Assembly: GCA_016927755.1 (NCBI GenBank)
Contig: JAFGLZ010000032.1
Location: forward strand, 1-36,750
DNA: 36,750 bases
DNA from: Phycisphaerae bacterium
GTDB lineage: Bacteria > Planctomycetota > Phycisphaerae > UBA1845 > JAFGLZ01
Direction: 5' to 3'
Of the stretch, positions 9,940 to 18,069 are shown one piece after another. A model generated the notes under the pieces. The model was not told the origin of the DNA, did no database searches, and saw only the letters and a program-made list of their open reading frames with translations. Position numbers and translations under genes: made by a program. Every line of letters starts with the position of its first letter. Positions within the stretch are counted from its first letter, which is position 1.

Positions 9940-11184
9940 ATGAAAGCTATCCTCATGATCGCTGTGCCGATGGCGGTCCTCGGCGGTATTATGACGCTCG
10001 TCTTCTGGGCCCAGGGCGAGCCTACCGCCCGTTCGACTAGAGTCTCGCCCCCTTCCGAAAAGGCCCCGAGCGTCTCCGAGGCACCCGTGTCACCAGAGAG
10101 GGCTACCACGAATACGGCTAAGGCGCCCTCAACGAGCGCGCCGGCGCCTAGCCCGAAGCACCTTGCCAACGCGGCGGAGACGGTGGACGACTGGGTTAAC
10201 GTCACGCGAAATCGAGTTAGGAGGAATCGGGAGGTCCAGATCGGCCTGGCTCGTCAGGCTCTAGCCACGAGCAAGCCCGCCCAGGCCATTGCCGCAACAG
10301 GCGAAATCCTCAATCACCAAGCCGACGATGTCGAGGCCCTCTCAATCCGAGCGGGCGCGCTGGTTGCGGCCAAGCGGTATGAAGAGGCCGAGGGGACCTA
10401 CGCCAAACTCGTGCAGCTTCAGCCGGAAGATATCCGCATGCGATACAACTACGCGGTTGTGCTATCACGCCTGCGGCGTTTCGGCGAGGCGGTCCGCCAG
10501 TACGAGCACGTACTGGCCAAGCAGCCCGGTCACGCCAAGGCCGCTTACAACCTTGCGGTGATCCACCAGGACGAGGGGAGGCTTACCGATGCCGCGAGGC
10601 TCTGGAAGCAGGTGACGGAGGCCAATCCCGGGCTGGCAAGCGCCTGGTTCAGACAAGGCACAGTGGCCATGCAACTCGGCGACCACGAAACAGCGGCCGC
10701 GGGGTTCGCTCAGTCTGAGCGGCTCGAACCAGGACGCCCCGACACCATGACGAACCTCGGAACGGCCCTCCACCAACTCGGTCGGCTGGCCGAGGCGATC
10801 GAGGCATTTCAGCGGGCCCGCGAGGCCGACCCCGACTTCCTGCCGGCGGCCAACGGCATCGCGGACGTCTATGTCGGATACGCCGAGAAGAACCCGAACG
10901 CGGAAGACCACTTCCAGTGCGGTCTGAGGTGGTGTGCCTATTCCTTGGGGCGCAAGCCCTACCAGCCCGAGTTGGCCGCCCTCTACCGGCGACTCCTCAA
11001 GGTCCGACCGCAAAGCACCGAGGCGTTGAACGGCCTGGCCGGGGTTCTGGCAGCTACCCCTCAAGACGCGCCGCAACATGGGGCAAAGCGTCAGGAGGCA
11101 GTCAGGCTGCTCGAGGAAAGCCTCGAGTTGAAGGCCGATCAGCCAAAGGCCAAGGAACTCCTGGATCGGCTCAAGAGTGGCTAG
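9940..11184 (+). CDS. Membrane-anchored TPR-repeat protein
   Basis: 414 residues. Residues 3-24 form one hydrophobic segment (LMIAVPMAVLGGIMTLVF), followed by a Ser/Pro/Ala-rich linker to about residue 70. The remainder is built of tetratricopeptide repeats with the usual A-x-x-x-Y and P spacing. Clear units lie at about 165-200 (MRYNYAVVLSRLRRFGEAV), 200-235 (AKAAYNLAVIHQDEGRL), 235-270 (ASAWFRQGTVAMQLGD) and 270-305 (PDTMTNLGTALHQLGRL). TPR proteins scaffold protein complexes; the partner is unknown. The gene diverges from dnaA and converges on the topoisomerase VI A gene, with only 15 bases between the two stops. Confidence 0.85.
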   Translation: MKAILMIAVPMAVLGGIMTLVFWAQGEPTARSTRVSPPSEKAPSVSEAPVSPERATTNTAKAPSTSAPAPSPKHLANAAETVDDWVNVTRNRVRRNREVQIGLARQALATSKPAQAIAATGEILNHQADDVEALSIRAGALVAAKRYEEAEGTYAKLVQLQPEDIRMRYNYAVVLSRLRRFGEAVRQYEHVLAKQPGHAKAAYNLAVIHQDEGRLTDAARLWKQVTEANPGLASAWFRQGTVAMQLGDHETAAAGFAQSERLEPGRPDTMTNLGTALHQLGRLAEAIEAFQRAREADPDFLPAANGIADVYVGYAEKNPNAEDHFQCGLRWCAYSLGRKPYQPELAALYRRLLKVRPQSTEALNGLAGVLAATPQDAPQHGAKRQEAVRLLEESLELKADQPKAKELLDRLKSG

Positions 11185-11199
11185 CCGGCCGATCGGAGG

Positions 11200-12384
11200 C
11201 TAGTCCAACCATCGCTTGCCGCGGATCTTGGTGGGAAGATAAGTCTCGGTGATGAAGCTGAAGTCCTTGGCGGATAATGCTTCCAACTCGAGCTTCACGC
11301 CCTGCTTGAGCATGTTCTTGATCTCGCGCTGCCAAGGCCGCTTGTCGAACCACGGATAGACCATGATTTCCTTGGCGCGACGGATGTCCTGGTCAGTCAG
11401 CTTGATCGTCACGGCCGGCGGGACGTCGAATTCTTCGGCGTCGTAGCTGCTCATCCCGATGAATCGAGCGGCGGGCACCGCCATTCGCTGGCTCTCGAAG
11501 GCCAAGTTGATACTGCCCTGCTTGACGACAGAGTAGATGTAGTAGCCCCAGGGGTCGTTATCGACCAACACGTAGACGGGGAGCTTGAGCTCGCTGTGCA
11601 TCCGGTAGATCAGACGGCGGACTCCGCGAGGCGGCTGGCCTCCGCCGTGGATGATCATGCACTTGTGCTGCTCCCAGAAACGATCCTCGCTGAATCGACG
11701 CCAGACAGCGGCCTTCTCGATCAGCAGCACGAACTTGGCCTTGCACTGGCGGAATTGGATGACGTGGTCCTCGACGATGCTCGGCACGGCCCAACCACCG
11801 GTTCCCATTCGGGAGAGGTTGATTTCGTCGCCACCGTCCACGATCGTCATCGGTCCGACCATACTGCCCTTGGGGTCGGCGAAGAGGCCCAATTCCTCGC
11901 GAAGACTCGCCAGCGTCACCTCGAGATCCTCGATGATCGGGTCCGACTCACTCTGATCGTCGAAGGTGTTCTCGCGGGTTCCCTCGATCGTGTGCTTACA
12001 GTGATAGAACAGGTCACGGATGCTGGTCGTCTTGACCTGATCGGCGAGTTCCTTGCAGCCGGCCGCGACCAGCATCGTCTGCATGAACTTCTTGGCCTGG
12101 CCTAGGTTAAAGAACGCTCGGCGCTGCTTGTTGTCGCCCATTTCGATGATCTTGCGCTGCTCGTTGAAGCGGACGTTGCTGAGCGCGCGCGTGGGGATGT
12201 CGAGGAAGGGGTCTTGCTTCTTCTTGCCCGCGGCGATCACCTTGTCGGCGATCTTGACGAGCCGCTCAGCGGTCTTTTCCCGGGCGGCCTTCTCCCCGCG
12301 ACGCAGGGGCTTGCGTTTGGCGGGGTTCGTCGTCGCCTTCATGGCTCCGGCGGGGCTCCCCTTCTTCGTGCTCTTCTTGGCCAT
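11200..12384 (-). CDS. top6A: DNA topoisomerase VI subunit A (Spo11-like)
   Basis: DNA-cleaving subunit of type IIB topoisomerase. 394 residues. A basic Lys-rich N-terminus (1-50) precedes the winged-helix (CAP) domain. This holds the catalytic tyrosine in SIRDLFYHCKH (Tyr127, equivalent to the Tyr of the Spo11 family RD-x-[FY]-Y motif). The Toprim domain carries the acidic residues Glu223 (VLLIEKAAV) and Asp275/Asp277 (VDNDPWGYYIY), which bind magnesium. All catalytic residues are present, so the enzyme should be active. It lies 31 bases downstream of subunit B on the same strand. GGAG lies 13 bases before the ATG. Topo VI is mainly archaeal and plant, with scattered bacterial examples. Confidence 0.93.
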   Translation of the reverse strand: MAKKSTKKGSPAGAMKATTNPAKRKPLRRGEKAAREKTAERLVKIADKVIAAGKKKQDPFLDIPTRALSNVRFNEQRKIIEMGDNKQRRAFFNLGQAKKFMQTMLVAAGCKELADQVKTTSIRDLFYHCKHTIEGTRENTFDDQSESDPIIEDLEVTLASLREELGLFADPKGSMVGPMTIVDGGDEINLSRMGTGGWAVPSIVEDHVIQFRQCKAKFVLLIEKAAVWRRFSEDRFWEQHKCMIIHGGGQPPRGVRRLIYRMHSELKLPVYVLVDNDPWGYYIYSVVKQGSINLAFESQRMAVPAARFIGMSSYDAEEFDVPPAVTIKLTDQDIRRAKEIMVYPWFDKRPWQREIKNMLKQGVKLELEALSAKDFSFITETYLPTKIRGKRWLD

Positions 12385-12415
12385 GGTTCTGCGTTGTCTC
12401 CAGCGGTAGCGATAT

Positions 12416-14410
12416 TCAGCGTTTACGGCCGCGGGTCCTCTTCTTGGGGGACCTTGCGGGCTTTGCGACCGGCCCGGCCTCGGGTTCGACGACGCTCTCG
12501 ATCAGCAGTTGCGGGACCGGAGCCTCGTCCTGATCCGGATCGATGACGATCGTGTTCTCCGCGCGCATCCGCGGTTCCGGCTCTCTCTGGATCGGCTTGC
12601 CGTCCTCGTCCAGTTCGACGTCGGCTTCCTCGGTGATACTGCGGGCGGTGGCCAGGAGGTCGCGCCTAAGCTGGTCGGTGTTGACGCGGGTAATGGCCCG
12701 AACGGCCGCGACGACCTCCGGGATGTATCGCTCGAAGATATTGCGGCGCTCGCCCTCTCGCTTCTGGCGGGCACGACGACGGATGTAGGTGTTGAGCTTT
12801 CGACCGCACTCCTGCAGGGCGAGCTTGACCTCCTTGCGGATCTCGTCGTAGTCAGCGATGGCCTCCTTGCTCTCGCTGGTAAACGGCACCCAGACGCTCG
12901 CCATATGTACCATGATGATGAGCGGGCTGGTCGGCAGCGCGCCGCCGCTCTGCTGGAGGCCGTAGGCGCGCCAATGGGTCTCCAGCACGCTCTTGAAGAT
13001 TGAGCAGTGCGACTGCTGATACAGCAGCGGCACGCGGTTGGCGAACCGGATGACCTTGGCGAGCTGGTCGCCCGGGAGATTGCCTCCGAAGGCGAGTCCC
13101 ACCTCGATCTGGAACGGGTTGCCGCGGTATACGCCAGGCGGGCGCGTCGTCGCGGTGAAGAACTCCGCTTTGACTCCCTTGAGCAGGCCGGCCAGGAGCG
13201 CCTTCGTGCCGATGGGCGCGAGGCAGTCGGTCCTGGGGGCCATGAGCTTCGTTTCTTGGATCGCGCGGTAGATCCGCTCGACCTCCGGCCCGTTGATATT
13301 CGCCAGCCAGGTTCGCGGCGTGAGTCCCGCCTTGCTCGAGATTTCGTTGGACGCCTTGGGACTGACGCGGCTGAACTCGCTTTGGAGGAAGCCGCCGAGC
13401 TGCTTGGCCTTGGTGTCCTTGATCATCTTCATCAGCATGCCAAGCTCGATGCCGTAGGGGTGGGGTTTGATTTCCCGCGTCTCCGGCGGGGTGTGTTCCG
13501 TGCCGCGGGGGAAGTCCATCTTATCGCCGATCGGGGGCTCGTAGTTGATCGTCGCGTGGGGGTTGGCGATGGCGGTCTGCTCGATGTACTCATCGACGGA
13601 GGTGCGGCCCTTGGTGTAGGACCCGAGCAGCTCGATCGTGACTTCCGTGCCGTGGGGCCAGTCGATTTCGACGGTTTCCTCTTGAACGATCTCGGGCTTG
13701 TTGCGCTTGGTGTCGATCTGGATGTCGTAGCGGTGCGCGTCCTTGCCCGGTCCGGTCCGAGAGATGATCCGGATGGCCTTGCCGGTGGTCAGCAGACCGT
13801 ACATGCCGGCGGCGCTGATGCCGATACCCTGCTGGCCGCGGCTCATCTTGAGCCGGTGGAACTTCGAGCCGTACAGGAGCTTGCCGAAGATGTTGGGGAT
13901 CTGGGTCTTGACGATGCCCGGGCCGTTGTCACGGACCGTGACCTTGAATCGCTCCTCGTCGACTTGTTTCAGCCGGACGAGCAGTTCCGGCAGGATCCCC
14001 GCCTCCTCGCAAGCGTCGAGGCTGTTGTCGACGGCTTCCTTGACGGTGGTCAGCAGCGCCTTACGTTTGTTGTCGAAGCCGAGGAGGTGCCGGTTCTTGG
14101 CGAAGAACTCGCTGACGGAGATTTCCCGTTGTTGGCGCGCCATCTCCTCGGCGGTTCGGCGCCCGCTGGGCTTCCGACCGCGCTTCTCTCCCGACGGAGG
14201 CGCCTTCTGTTCGTCCTGGAGGGAGGGCGGCTCTTCGGCGAGCATGCCGACGTGCTCGGCGGGCGGGGTCGGTTCCTGCTGCCGCTCTGGTTCCGCGGTC
14301 CTAGTCTTGCCTCTTCCCGGAGTGAAGCCGAAGCTAAGCTGGCTTGCGTCCTTGATCGGCCTCTTGCGGGAAGCCTTCTTGCGCTGAGTCGATGCGGTTT
14401 TGCCGGCCAT
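12416..14410 (-). CDS. top6B: DNA topoisomerase VI subunit B
   Basis: ATPase subunit of topoisomerase VI. The ATG at 14410 gives 664 residues; GAGG lies nine bases before it. The frame stays open to 14770, but that part is not protein-like. Residues 1-95 are a low-complexity, charged extension. The GHKL ATPase then runs with EAVDNS (Asn129), VRDNGPGI (159-166) and SRGQQGIGISAAGMYG (190-205). Next come the H2TH region (about 315-400) and a transducer with the conserved ATP-switch lysine in FTSESKEAIA (Lys515). The DNA-contact KGRR loop reads KGRT (267-270) and the WKxY motif reads WRAY (480-483). The C-terminus (600-664) is acidic then strongly basic. A lone -10-like TATGAT lies at 14445-14450. 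Confidence 0.94.
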   Translation of the reverse strand: MAGKTASTQRKKASRKRPIKDASQLSFGFTPGRGKTRTAEPERQQEPTPPAEHVGMLAEEPPSLQDEQKAPPSGEKRGRKPSGRRTAEEMARQQREISVSEFFAKNRHLLGFDNKRKALLTTVKEAVDNSLDACEEAGILPELLVRLKQVDEERFKVTVRDNGPGIVKTQIPNIFGKLLYGSKFHRLKMSRGQQGIGISAAGMYGLLTTGKAIRIISRTGPGKDAHRYDIQIDTKRNKPEIVQEETVEIDWPHGTEVTIELLGSYTKGRTSVDEYIEQTAIANPHATINYEPPIGDKMDFPRGTEHTPPETREIKPHPYGIELGMLMKMIKDTKAKQLGGFLQSEFSRVSPKASNEISSKAGLTPRTWLANINGPEVERIYRAIQETKLMAPRTDCLAPIGTKALLAGLLKGVKAEFFTATTRPPGVYRGNPFQIEVGLAFGGNLPGDQLAKVIRFANRVPLLYQQSHCSIFKSVLETHWRAYGLQQSGGALPTSPLIIMVHMASVWVPFTSESKEAIADYDEIRKEVKLALQECGRKLNTYIRRRARQKREGERRNIFERYIPEVVAAVRAITRVNTDQLRRDLLATARSITEEADVELDEDGKPIQREPEPRMRAENTIVIDPDQDEAPVPQLLIESVVEPEAGPVAKPARSPKKRTRGRKR

Positions 14411-14455
14411 CCTGGCGATCCTCACTGAGTCCCTTCGGTGGAGTATCATAGCACC

Positions 14456-14472
14456 GCAGCGCCGAACGCTGC
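14456..14472. other. Hairpin upstream of the topoisomerase VI operon
   Basis: GCAGCG (14456-14461) and CGCTGC (14467-14472) form a perfect 6-bp stem with loop CCGAA. It lies 46 bases before the subunit B start. It could end readthrough from the PfkB kinase gene, which is transcribed in the same direction, or it may be structural. No T tract follows. Confidence 0.35.
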
Positions 14473-14624
14473 AAGATCGAATGGTCCCTCTCGTCTCTGC
14501 CGCGCCAGGACTTGGAGCGGCGTGATCGCGTCCTGCCGTCGTTGAGGCCACCCAGCGGAGCGACGCCTCCACAACGAAGGGCCTCGCCCCCAGCTTGTCT
14601 TCTGGATACAGGTTTCCGGCCTGT

Positions 14625-15563
14625 TCAGGAGGCGCCCTCAGCCAACGCGACCATCGCGTCCACCTCGCGCCGGGTCGGCAGATGATCCCATCCGTTGGGG
14701 CGGGATGCGTAGAGGGCCGCCGCGGCGGTGGCGAACGCAATGCGGTCCCGACCATCACGACCCCAAACAAGGGCGGCGGCGTACGTGCCGTGGAAGATGT
14801 CGCCGCATCCGGTGGTCTCCACGCAATTCAGGTCGATGGCCGGCTGATGGCGGACTGAGGAAGGGTTCGGGCCGGCGAGGTAATGGCAGCCGGCGCGGCC
14901 ACACGTCACGACAGTACACTCTCGAGGATGGCGCACGTGCAATTGCCACGCGGCCCGGGCCGGATCGGTCAGGCCCGTGATGGCCTCGGCGAAGCGGTGA
15001 GGAACGATAAGGTGATCCACCAAACTCATGAGCTCGTCAGCACACGGTTCGTCGGGCCACTCCATATCGGCCACCACGGGGATACCCCGCGCGCGAGCCA
15101 GGTTGGCCGCAAGGATCATGCCGTCGCTGCCTAATTGATCGATCAACAGCACCTTGGCACCCGTCACCAGGCTTTGGCCGATCGCCTCGTGCGGCAGAGG
15201 CCGGGTGCCGCCGAGATCGTAGAAGATGTTCCGCGTCCGGCCCTGCCGCGCCACGACGATGACGCTGTGGATGGGCCGCGCGTCGTCGCACCGTAAAACG
15301 TGCGTGCAGTCGACGCCTGCGGCCTCCAAGCCGCGTCTTGCCGCGGAGGATAGATCGTCGACGCCGAGGACGCCGGCGTAGACACAGCGCGCCCCGAGCC
15401 GCGCGGCGGCCGCCAGGGCCGTGGCGGTCTGTCCGCCCAAGCCGCGCGACCTGCCGCGGACGGGCGCTTTCTCGTCGGGCGGTGGGTACTTGTCGACGTG
15501 CAGGAGATCGTCAACGGCCACGGTGCCGATGCCCAGGATGTCGAATGTGGGCGGTCTGGGCAC
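14625..15563 (-). CDS. PfkB-family carbohydrate kinase
   Basis: ATP-dependent sugar or sugar-phosphate kinase of the ribokinase fold, 312 residues, cytoplasmic. The N-terminal substrate-binding strand FDILGIGTVAVDDLLHVDKYPP and the first PfkB signature (GLGGQTATALAAAARLG, about residues 42-58) are present. The second signature TTGCGDIFHGTYAAAL (about 250-265) carries the catalytic Asp. The lid Asp in VAVDDLL is typical of kinases acting on ketohexoses or their derivatives (including sulfofructose kinase-like members), but the substrate is not decidable by eye. The start lies four bases after the stop of the aldolase gene, so the two are cotranscribed. A kinase making the 1-phosphate followed by aldol cleavage would be a logical route. 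Confidence 0.88.
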   Translation of the reverse strand: MPRPPTFDILGIGTVAVDDLLHVDKYPPPDEKAPVRGRSRGLGGQTATALAAAARLGARCVYAGVLGVDDLSSAARRGLEAAGVDCTHVLRCDDARPIHSVIVVARQGRTRNIFYDLGGTRPLPHEAIGQSLVTGAKVLLIDQLGSDGMILAANLARARGIPVVADMEWPDEPCADELMSLVDHLIVPHRFAEAITGLTDPARAAWQLHVRHPRECTVVTCGRAGCHYLAGPNPSSVRHQPAIDLNCVETTGCGDIFHGTYAAALVWGRDGRDRIAFATAAAALYASRPNGWDHLPTRREVDAMVALAEGAS

Positions 15564-15567
15564 GCGA

Positions 15568-16380
15568 TTACTCCTGGGCAGCCGCTCCCTCGAGGGCCTC
15601 GGTTGGCGGGACGCGGTCGTGGATGACGGCTTTGAAGGCCAGGACGGCTTGAGTGGTCCGGCCGAAGCCCCATACGTTGCGCCCGATCGTCATCCCGCGA
15701 GCGCCGGCTGCCACGACGTCGGCTGCCATGACCAGCGCCTGTTCGAGCCGATCGGCCCTCGGTCCACCCGCCGCCACGATGGGCAGCGGGCACTCGCGGA
15801 TGATCTGTGCGTACGACGTTACGTCGCCGGTGTACGGCACCTTGATCAGATCCACGCCGAGCTCGATGCCGCAGCGCACGGCCCATGCGATCTCGTCCGG
15901 CTCGAAGACGATCTGCACCTTGCCGTCCGGCAGGAATCGCCGGGGGTAGACGTGCAGCACGACGGGGATGTCCCAGCGTTCGGCACGGCGAACGGCTTTG
16001 GCGACTCGCCGGAGATGCGCGGCCTCGGTGGCTCCGCGGATGAATGCGCAGGTGGCGTAAGCATCGGCCCCCAACCGAACCGCGTCCTCCGGCCAGGACA
16101 GACATTCATCGGCGGTGTCGTCCGGGCGAGCGGCCACGCTCTGGATGATGAGCGGCACCCGACCCGCGAAACGGGACCAGCAGCTCAGCGCAACGCCCTT
16201 CTGCATCGTGATCGCGCTCGGCCCGCCGGCCACGATGGCCTCGATGGCGGCCGGAAGGTTGCGAAGACCCGCCGGCATTTCCTCGTGATAGCCGAGGAAA
16301 TGATCGACGGCCACCGAGCAGAGCCGTCGGGACTCATGAGCGAACAAGCGATTAAGGCGAACGTCCTTACCGATTCCCAC
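15568..16380 (-). CDS. Class I aldolase (FbaB/DhnA/LsrF type)
   Basis: 270 residues from a GTG at 16380, chosen because AGGGG sits eight bases upstream and homology begins there. The frame is open to 17226, but that part is antisense to the metallophosphoesterase. TIM-barrel features: SVAVDHFLGYHE (substrate phosphate/Asp strand), VDLIKVPYTGD with the Schiff-base lysine, PIVAAGGPRA and the phosphate-binding GARGMTIGRNVWG. These fit the class I fructose-bisphosphate aldolase/DeoC-FbaB-LsrF superfamily. The natural substrate could be fructose bisphosphate, tagatose bisphosphate or another ketose phosphate. It forms an operon with the PfkB kinase that starts five bases on, so the pair probably handles one sugar. 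Confidence 0.85.
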   Translation of the reverse strand: MGIGKDVRLNRLFAHESRRLCSVAVDHFLGYHEEMPAGLRNLPAAIEAIVAGGPSAITMQKGVALSCWSRFAGRVPLIIQSVAARPDDTADECLSWPEDAVRLGADAYATCAFIRGATEAAHLRRVAKAVRRAERWDIPVVLHVYPRRFLPDGKVQIVFEPDEIAWAVRCGIELGVDLIKVPYTGDVTSYAQIIRECPLPIVAAGGPRADRLEQALVMAADVVAAGARGMTIGRNVWGFGRTTQAVLAFKAVIHDRVPPTEALEGAAAQE

Positions 16381-16650
16381 GTTGGCTACCCCTGATTGCG
16401 CGGACCCTTTCGCCGAGGAGAAACGCGACCGACGACGGACAGCCGCGACGCTCGCGCCCCGCGGCGGGGGTCTATGATAACTCGGGAGCCTCCTGTCGGA
16501 CACGCATCCCTTGCCAGACCGGTCGCTCGTTCGCGGCCGGGGACATCGCTTTCCCGGCCCGAGGTCGAGCTGACCGCTCTGGACGACGCAACGGCGAACC
16601 GGTATACCCCCCGATGGAGTTGCTGAGGAACATCTGTGTTTCAGATGGAG

Positions 16651-16665
16651 AAGGAGATCCGCGCC
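16651..16665 (+). promoter_or_regulatory. Ribosome site deciding the phosphoesterase start
   Basis: AAGGAG (16651-16656) lies nine bases before the ATG at 16666. It supports that start over the in-frame GTG at 16636, and the chosen start also gives a normal signal peptide. Confidence 0.7.
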
Positions 16666-17676
16666 ATGCGTAATCGACGGACGTCGTCTCCTGGGGCGCT
16701 TCGATGCCTGGTGATCGCCCAAGGTCTCTTTGCCTGTGTTGCCGGGGCGGCGGAGATCTCGCCGGCGCCGGCGGGGACATTCTCGGTCGTCGCCCTGCCG
16801 GACACGCAGCTCTACTCGGCGGAGCAACCGGAGGTCTTCTATGCCGAGATGCAGTGGATCCTCGACAACCTGAAGACGCAGCGGATCGCCTTCGTCTCGC
16901 ACTTGGGCGACATCGTCGACAAGGACGTGCCCAAGCAGTGGGCGGTGGCCAAGCGGGCCGTCGCAATGCTCGACGGGAAGGCGTGCTACGGTCTGTGCGT
17001 CGGCAATCACGACATGAAATGCACCAAAGGGGATGCGTCGCTCTTCGTGGCGAACTTCCCGGCCAAGCGCTTCGCCGGGCGTCCCTGGTACGTGGCGCAG
17101 ATCAAGGATAACGTCAACAGCGCGCAGACGTTCGAGGCCGAGGGGCTCCGGTTCGTGATCCTTCACGTCGAGTGCAACGCTCCGGACGACGTCTTGAAGT
17201 GGGCCGACGGCGTCCTGGAAGCTCACAAGGATCGTCGAGCGATCATCTCAACGCACATGTTTCTCGGTCCGCTCGAACGCCCCAAGACGAAGGAGGGCTG
17301 GCATAAGGATCCGAAGGGCGTGATGCGATGGCACAAGTGCCACGGGCAGGCGGGTAACTCGTCGGCGCAGCTCTGGGAGAAGTGCTTCAGCAAGCACCGG
17401 AACGTCTTCCTGATTCTGTGTGGCGATCAGAGCCGCACTCAGACCATGCATGTCGAGCTGACGGGCAAGCACGGCAACCGCGTACACGCGTGTCTGTCGG
17501 ACTATCGGGAGGGGTATCTTCGGGTCTATCGCTTCGAGCCCAGCCGCGACAAGATCGGGGTAATGACCTACAGCGTCACCAAGCGAGCTTTGTGTCCAGG
17601 CACGACGACGGTCGAGGACGCGTCGAAGCACCAGTTCGTGCTCGGCTATTCGATGGCGGCGCGCGCGGCGAAGTGA
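16666..17676 (+). CDS. Secreted calcineurin-like metallophosphoesterase, atypical
   Basis: 336 residues with a signal peptide (MRNRRTSS, hydrophobic core to about residue 27, cleavage near GAA-E). Metallophosphoesterase motifs are ALPDTQLY (Asp46; the usual DxH His is Gln), HLGDIVD (Asp82) and VGNHD (113-117). A later His is in STHMFLG (His197). The final GHxH motif is replaced by CGDQSRT (252-258), so one or two metal ligands are missing. Proteins of this DTQ subtype occur as exported phosphodiesterases. Here activity may be altered. The gene stands alone, divergent from the aldolase. The long frame antisense to it is a GC artefact. Confidence 0.82.
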   Translation: MRNRRTSSPGALRCLVIAQGLFACVAGAAEISPAPAGTFSVVALPDTQLYSAEQPEVFYAEMQWILDNLKTQRIAFVSHLGDIVDKDVPKQWAVAKRAVAMLDGKACYGLCVGNHDMKCTKGDASLFVANFPAKRFAGRPWYVAQIKDNVNSAQTFEAEGLRFVILHVECNAPDDVLKWADGVLEAHKDRRAIISTHMFLGPLERPKTKEGWHKDPKGVMRWHKCHGQAGNSSAQLWEKCFSKHRNVFLILCGDQSRTQTMHVELTGKHGNRVHACLSDYREGYLRVYRFEPSRDKIGVMTYSVTKRALCPGTTTVEDASKHQFVLGYSMAARAAK

Positions 17677-17828
17677 TCGGCGGCGAGTCTTCCGCAACCT
17701 CCTCAACTCACCTTCACGGCCACGGGGCCGCATATCCGGACTGGTCTCAATCACCAGTGAGATCCGCCCGGGGAAGAATACACGCCAAGGAGGCTTCTTC
17801 CCAGGCACGGGAGTGAGATTATTCTCTC

Positions 17829-18060
17829 GATGCGAAGTGCTCGAAACCTATCGGGCCTGTCCGGGCGCAAAGTCTGGGTGAAGTTACGGTGGTCGATCGG
17901 TCTCCCCGCGCAAGAGCCGCAGGAGAAACGCGCTATGCAAGTCGTGCGGCGTCGAAACCCGTTGCTTCCCCTGACTTCTTGGGAGCAAGCGTGATATGGC
18001 GGAAGTTAGCGTTTGGCAGCACCGATAGATGTTTGGTAAGTAGGTACTGCGGGTTTGAGA
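17829..18060 (+). ncRNA. Possible c-di-GMP-I-like riboswitch leader (weak)
   Basis: The block GAAACC, a 14-base spacer, then GGGCGCAAAG and later GTTAC echoes the GEMM/c-di-GMP-I core (CAAACC...GGGACGCAAAG...GGUUACC). A second, poorer echo is GAAACC (17954-17959) followed by GGGAGCAAGC (17981-17990). The 3' helix of the class is not clearly formed at the first site. The downstream gene is an HD-GYP protein, which fits c-di-GMP control. This is resemblance by eye only. Confidence 0.2.
17962..17988 (+). other. Leader hairpin upstream of the HD-GYP gene
   Basis: TTGCTTCCC (17962-17970) pairs with GGGAGCAA (17981-17988) with one bulged T and a 10-base loop. It is followed by no T tract, so it is not a standard terminator. 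It may be part of a leader structure. Confidence 0.4.
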
Positions 18061-18069
18061 GGGGTATAC

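Larger units (their letters stand above)
17677..18069. other. Gap with a structured leader before the HD-GYP gene
   Basis: 393 bases without a gene. The left part is unremarkable. From about 17829 to 18060 there are several short conserved-looking blocks and stems: GAAACC (17843-17848), GGGCGCAAAG (17863-17872), GTTAC (17883-17887), a GCCGCA/TGCGGC stem, and a hairpin at 17962-17988. The gap ends with GAGAGGGG, which serves as the ribosome site for the ATG at 18070. Confidence 0.5.

Noticed and set aside
13007..14428. Long plus-strand open frame opposite topoisomerase VI B
   Set aside because: Antisense of strongly conserved ATPase motifs; translation is low-complexity Leu/Asp/Gly.
16381..17226. 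N-terminal extension of the aldolase frame
   Set aside because: Antisense to the metallophosphoesterase and not protein-like; a ribosome site supports the later GTG at 16380.
18020..18050. Sigma54- or sigma28-like promoter before the HD-GYP gene
   Set aside because: TGGCAGCACCGATAG shows partial similarity only; the second half-site is missing at the required spacing.
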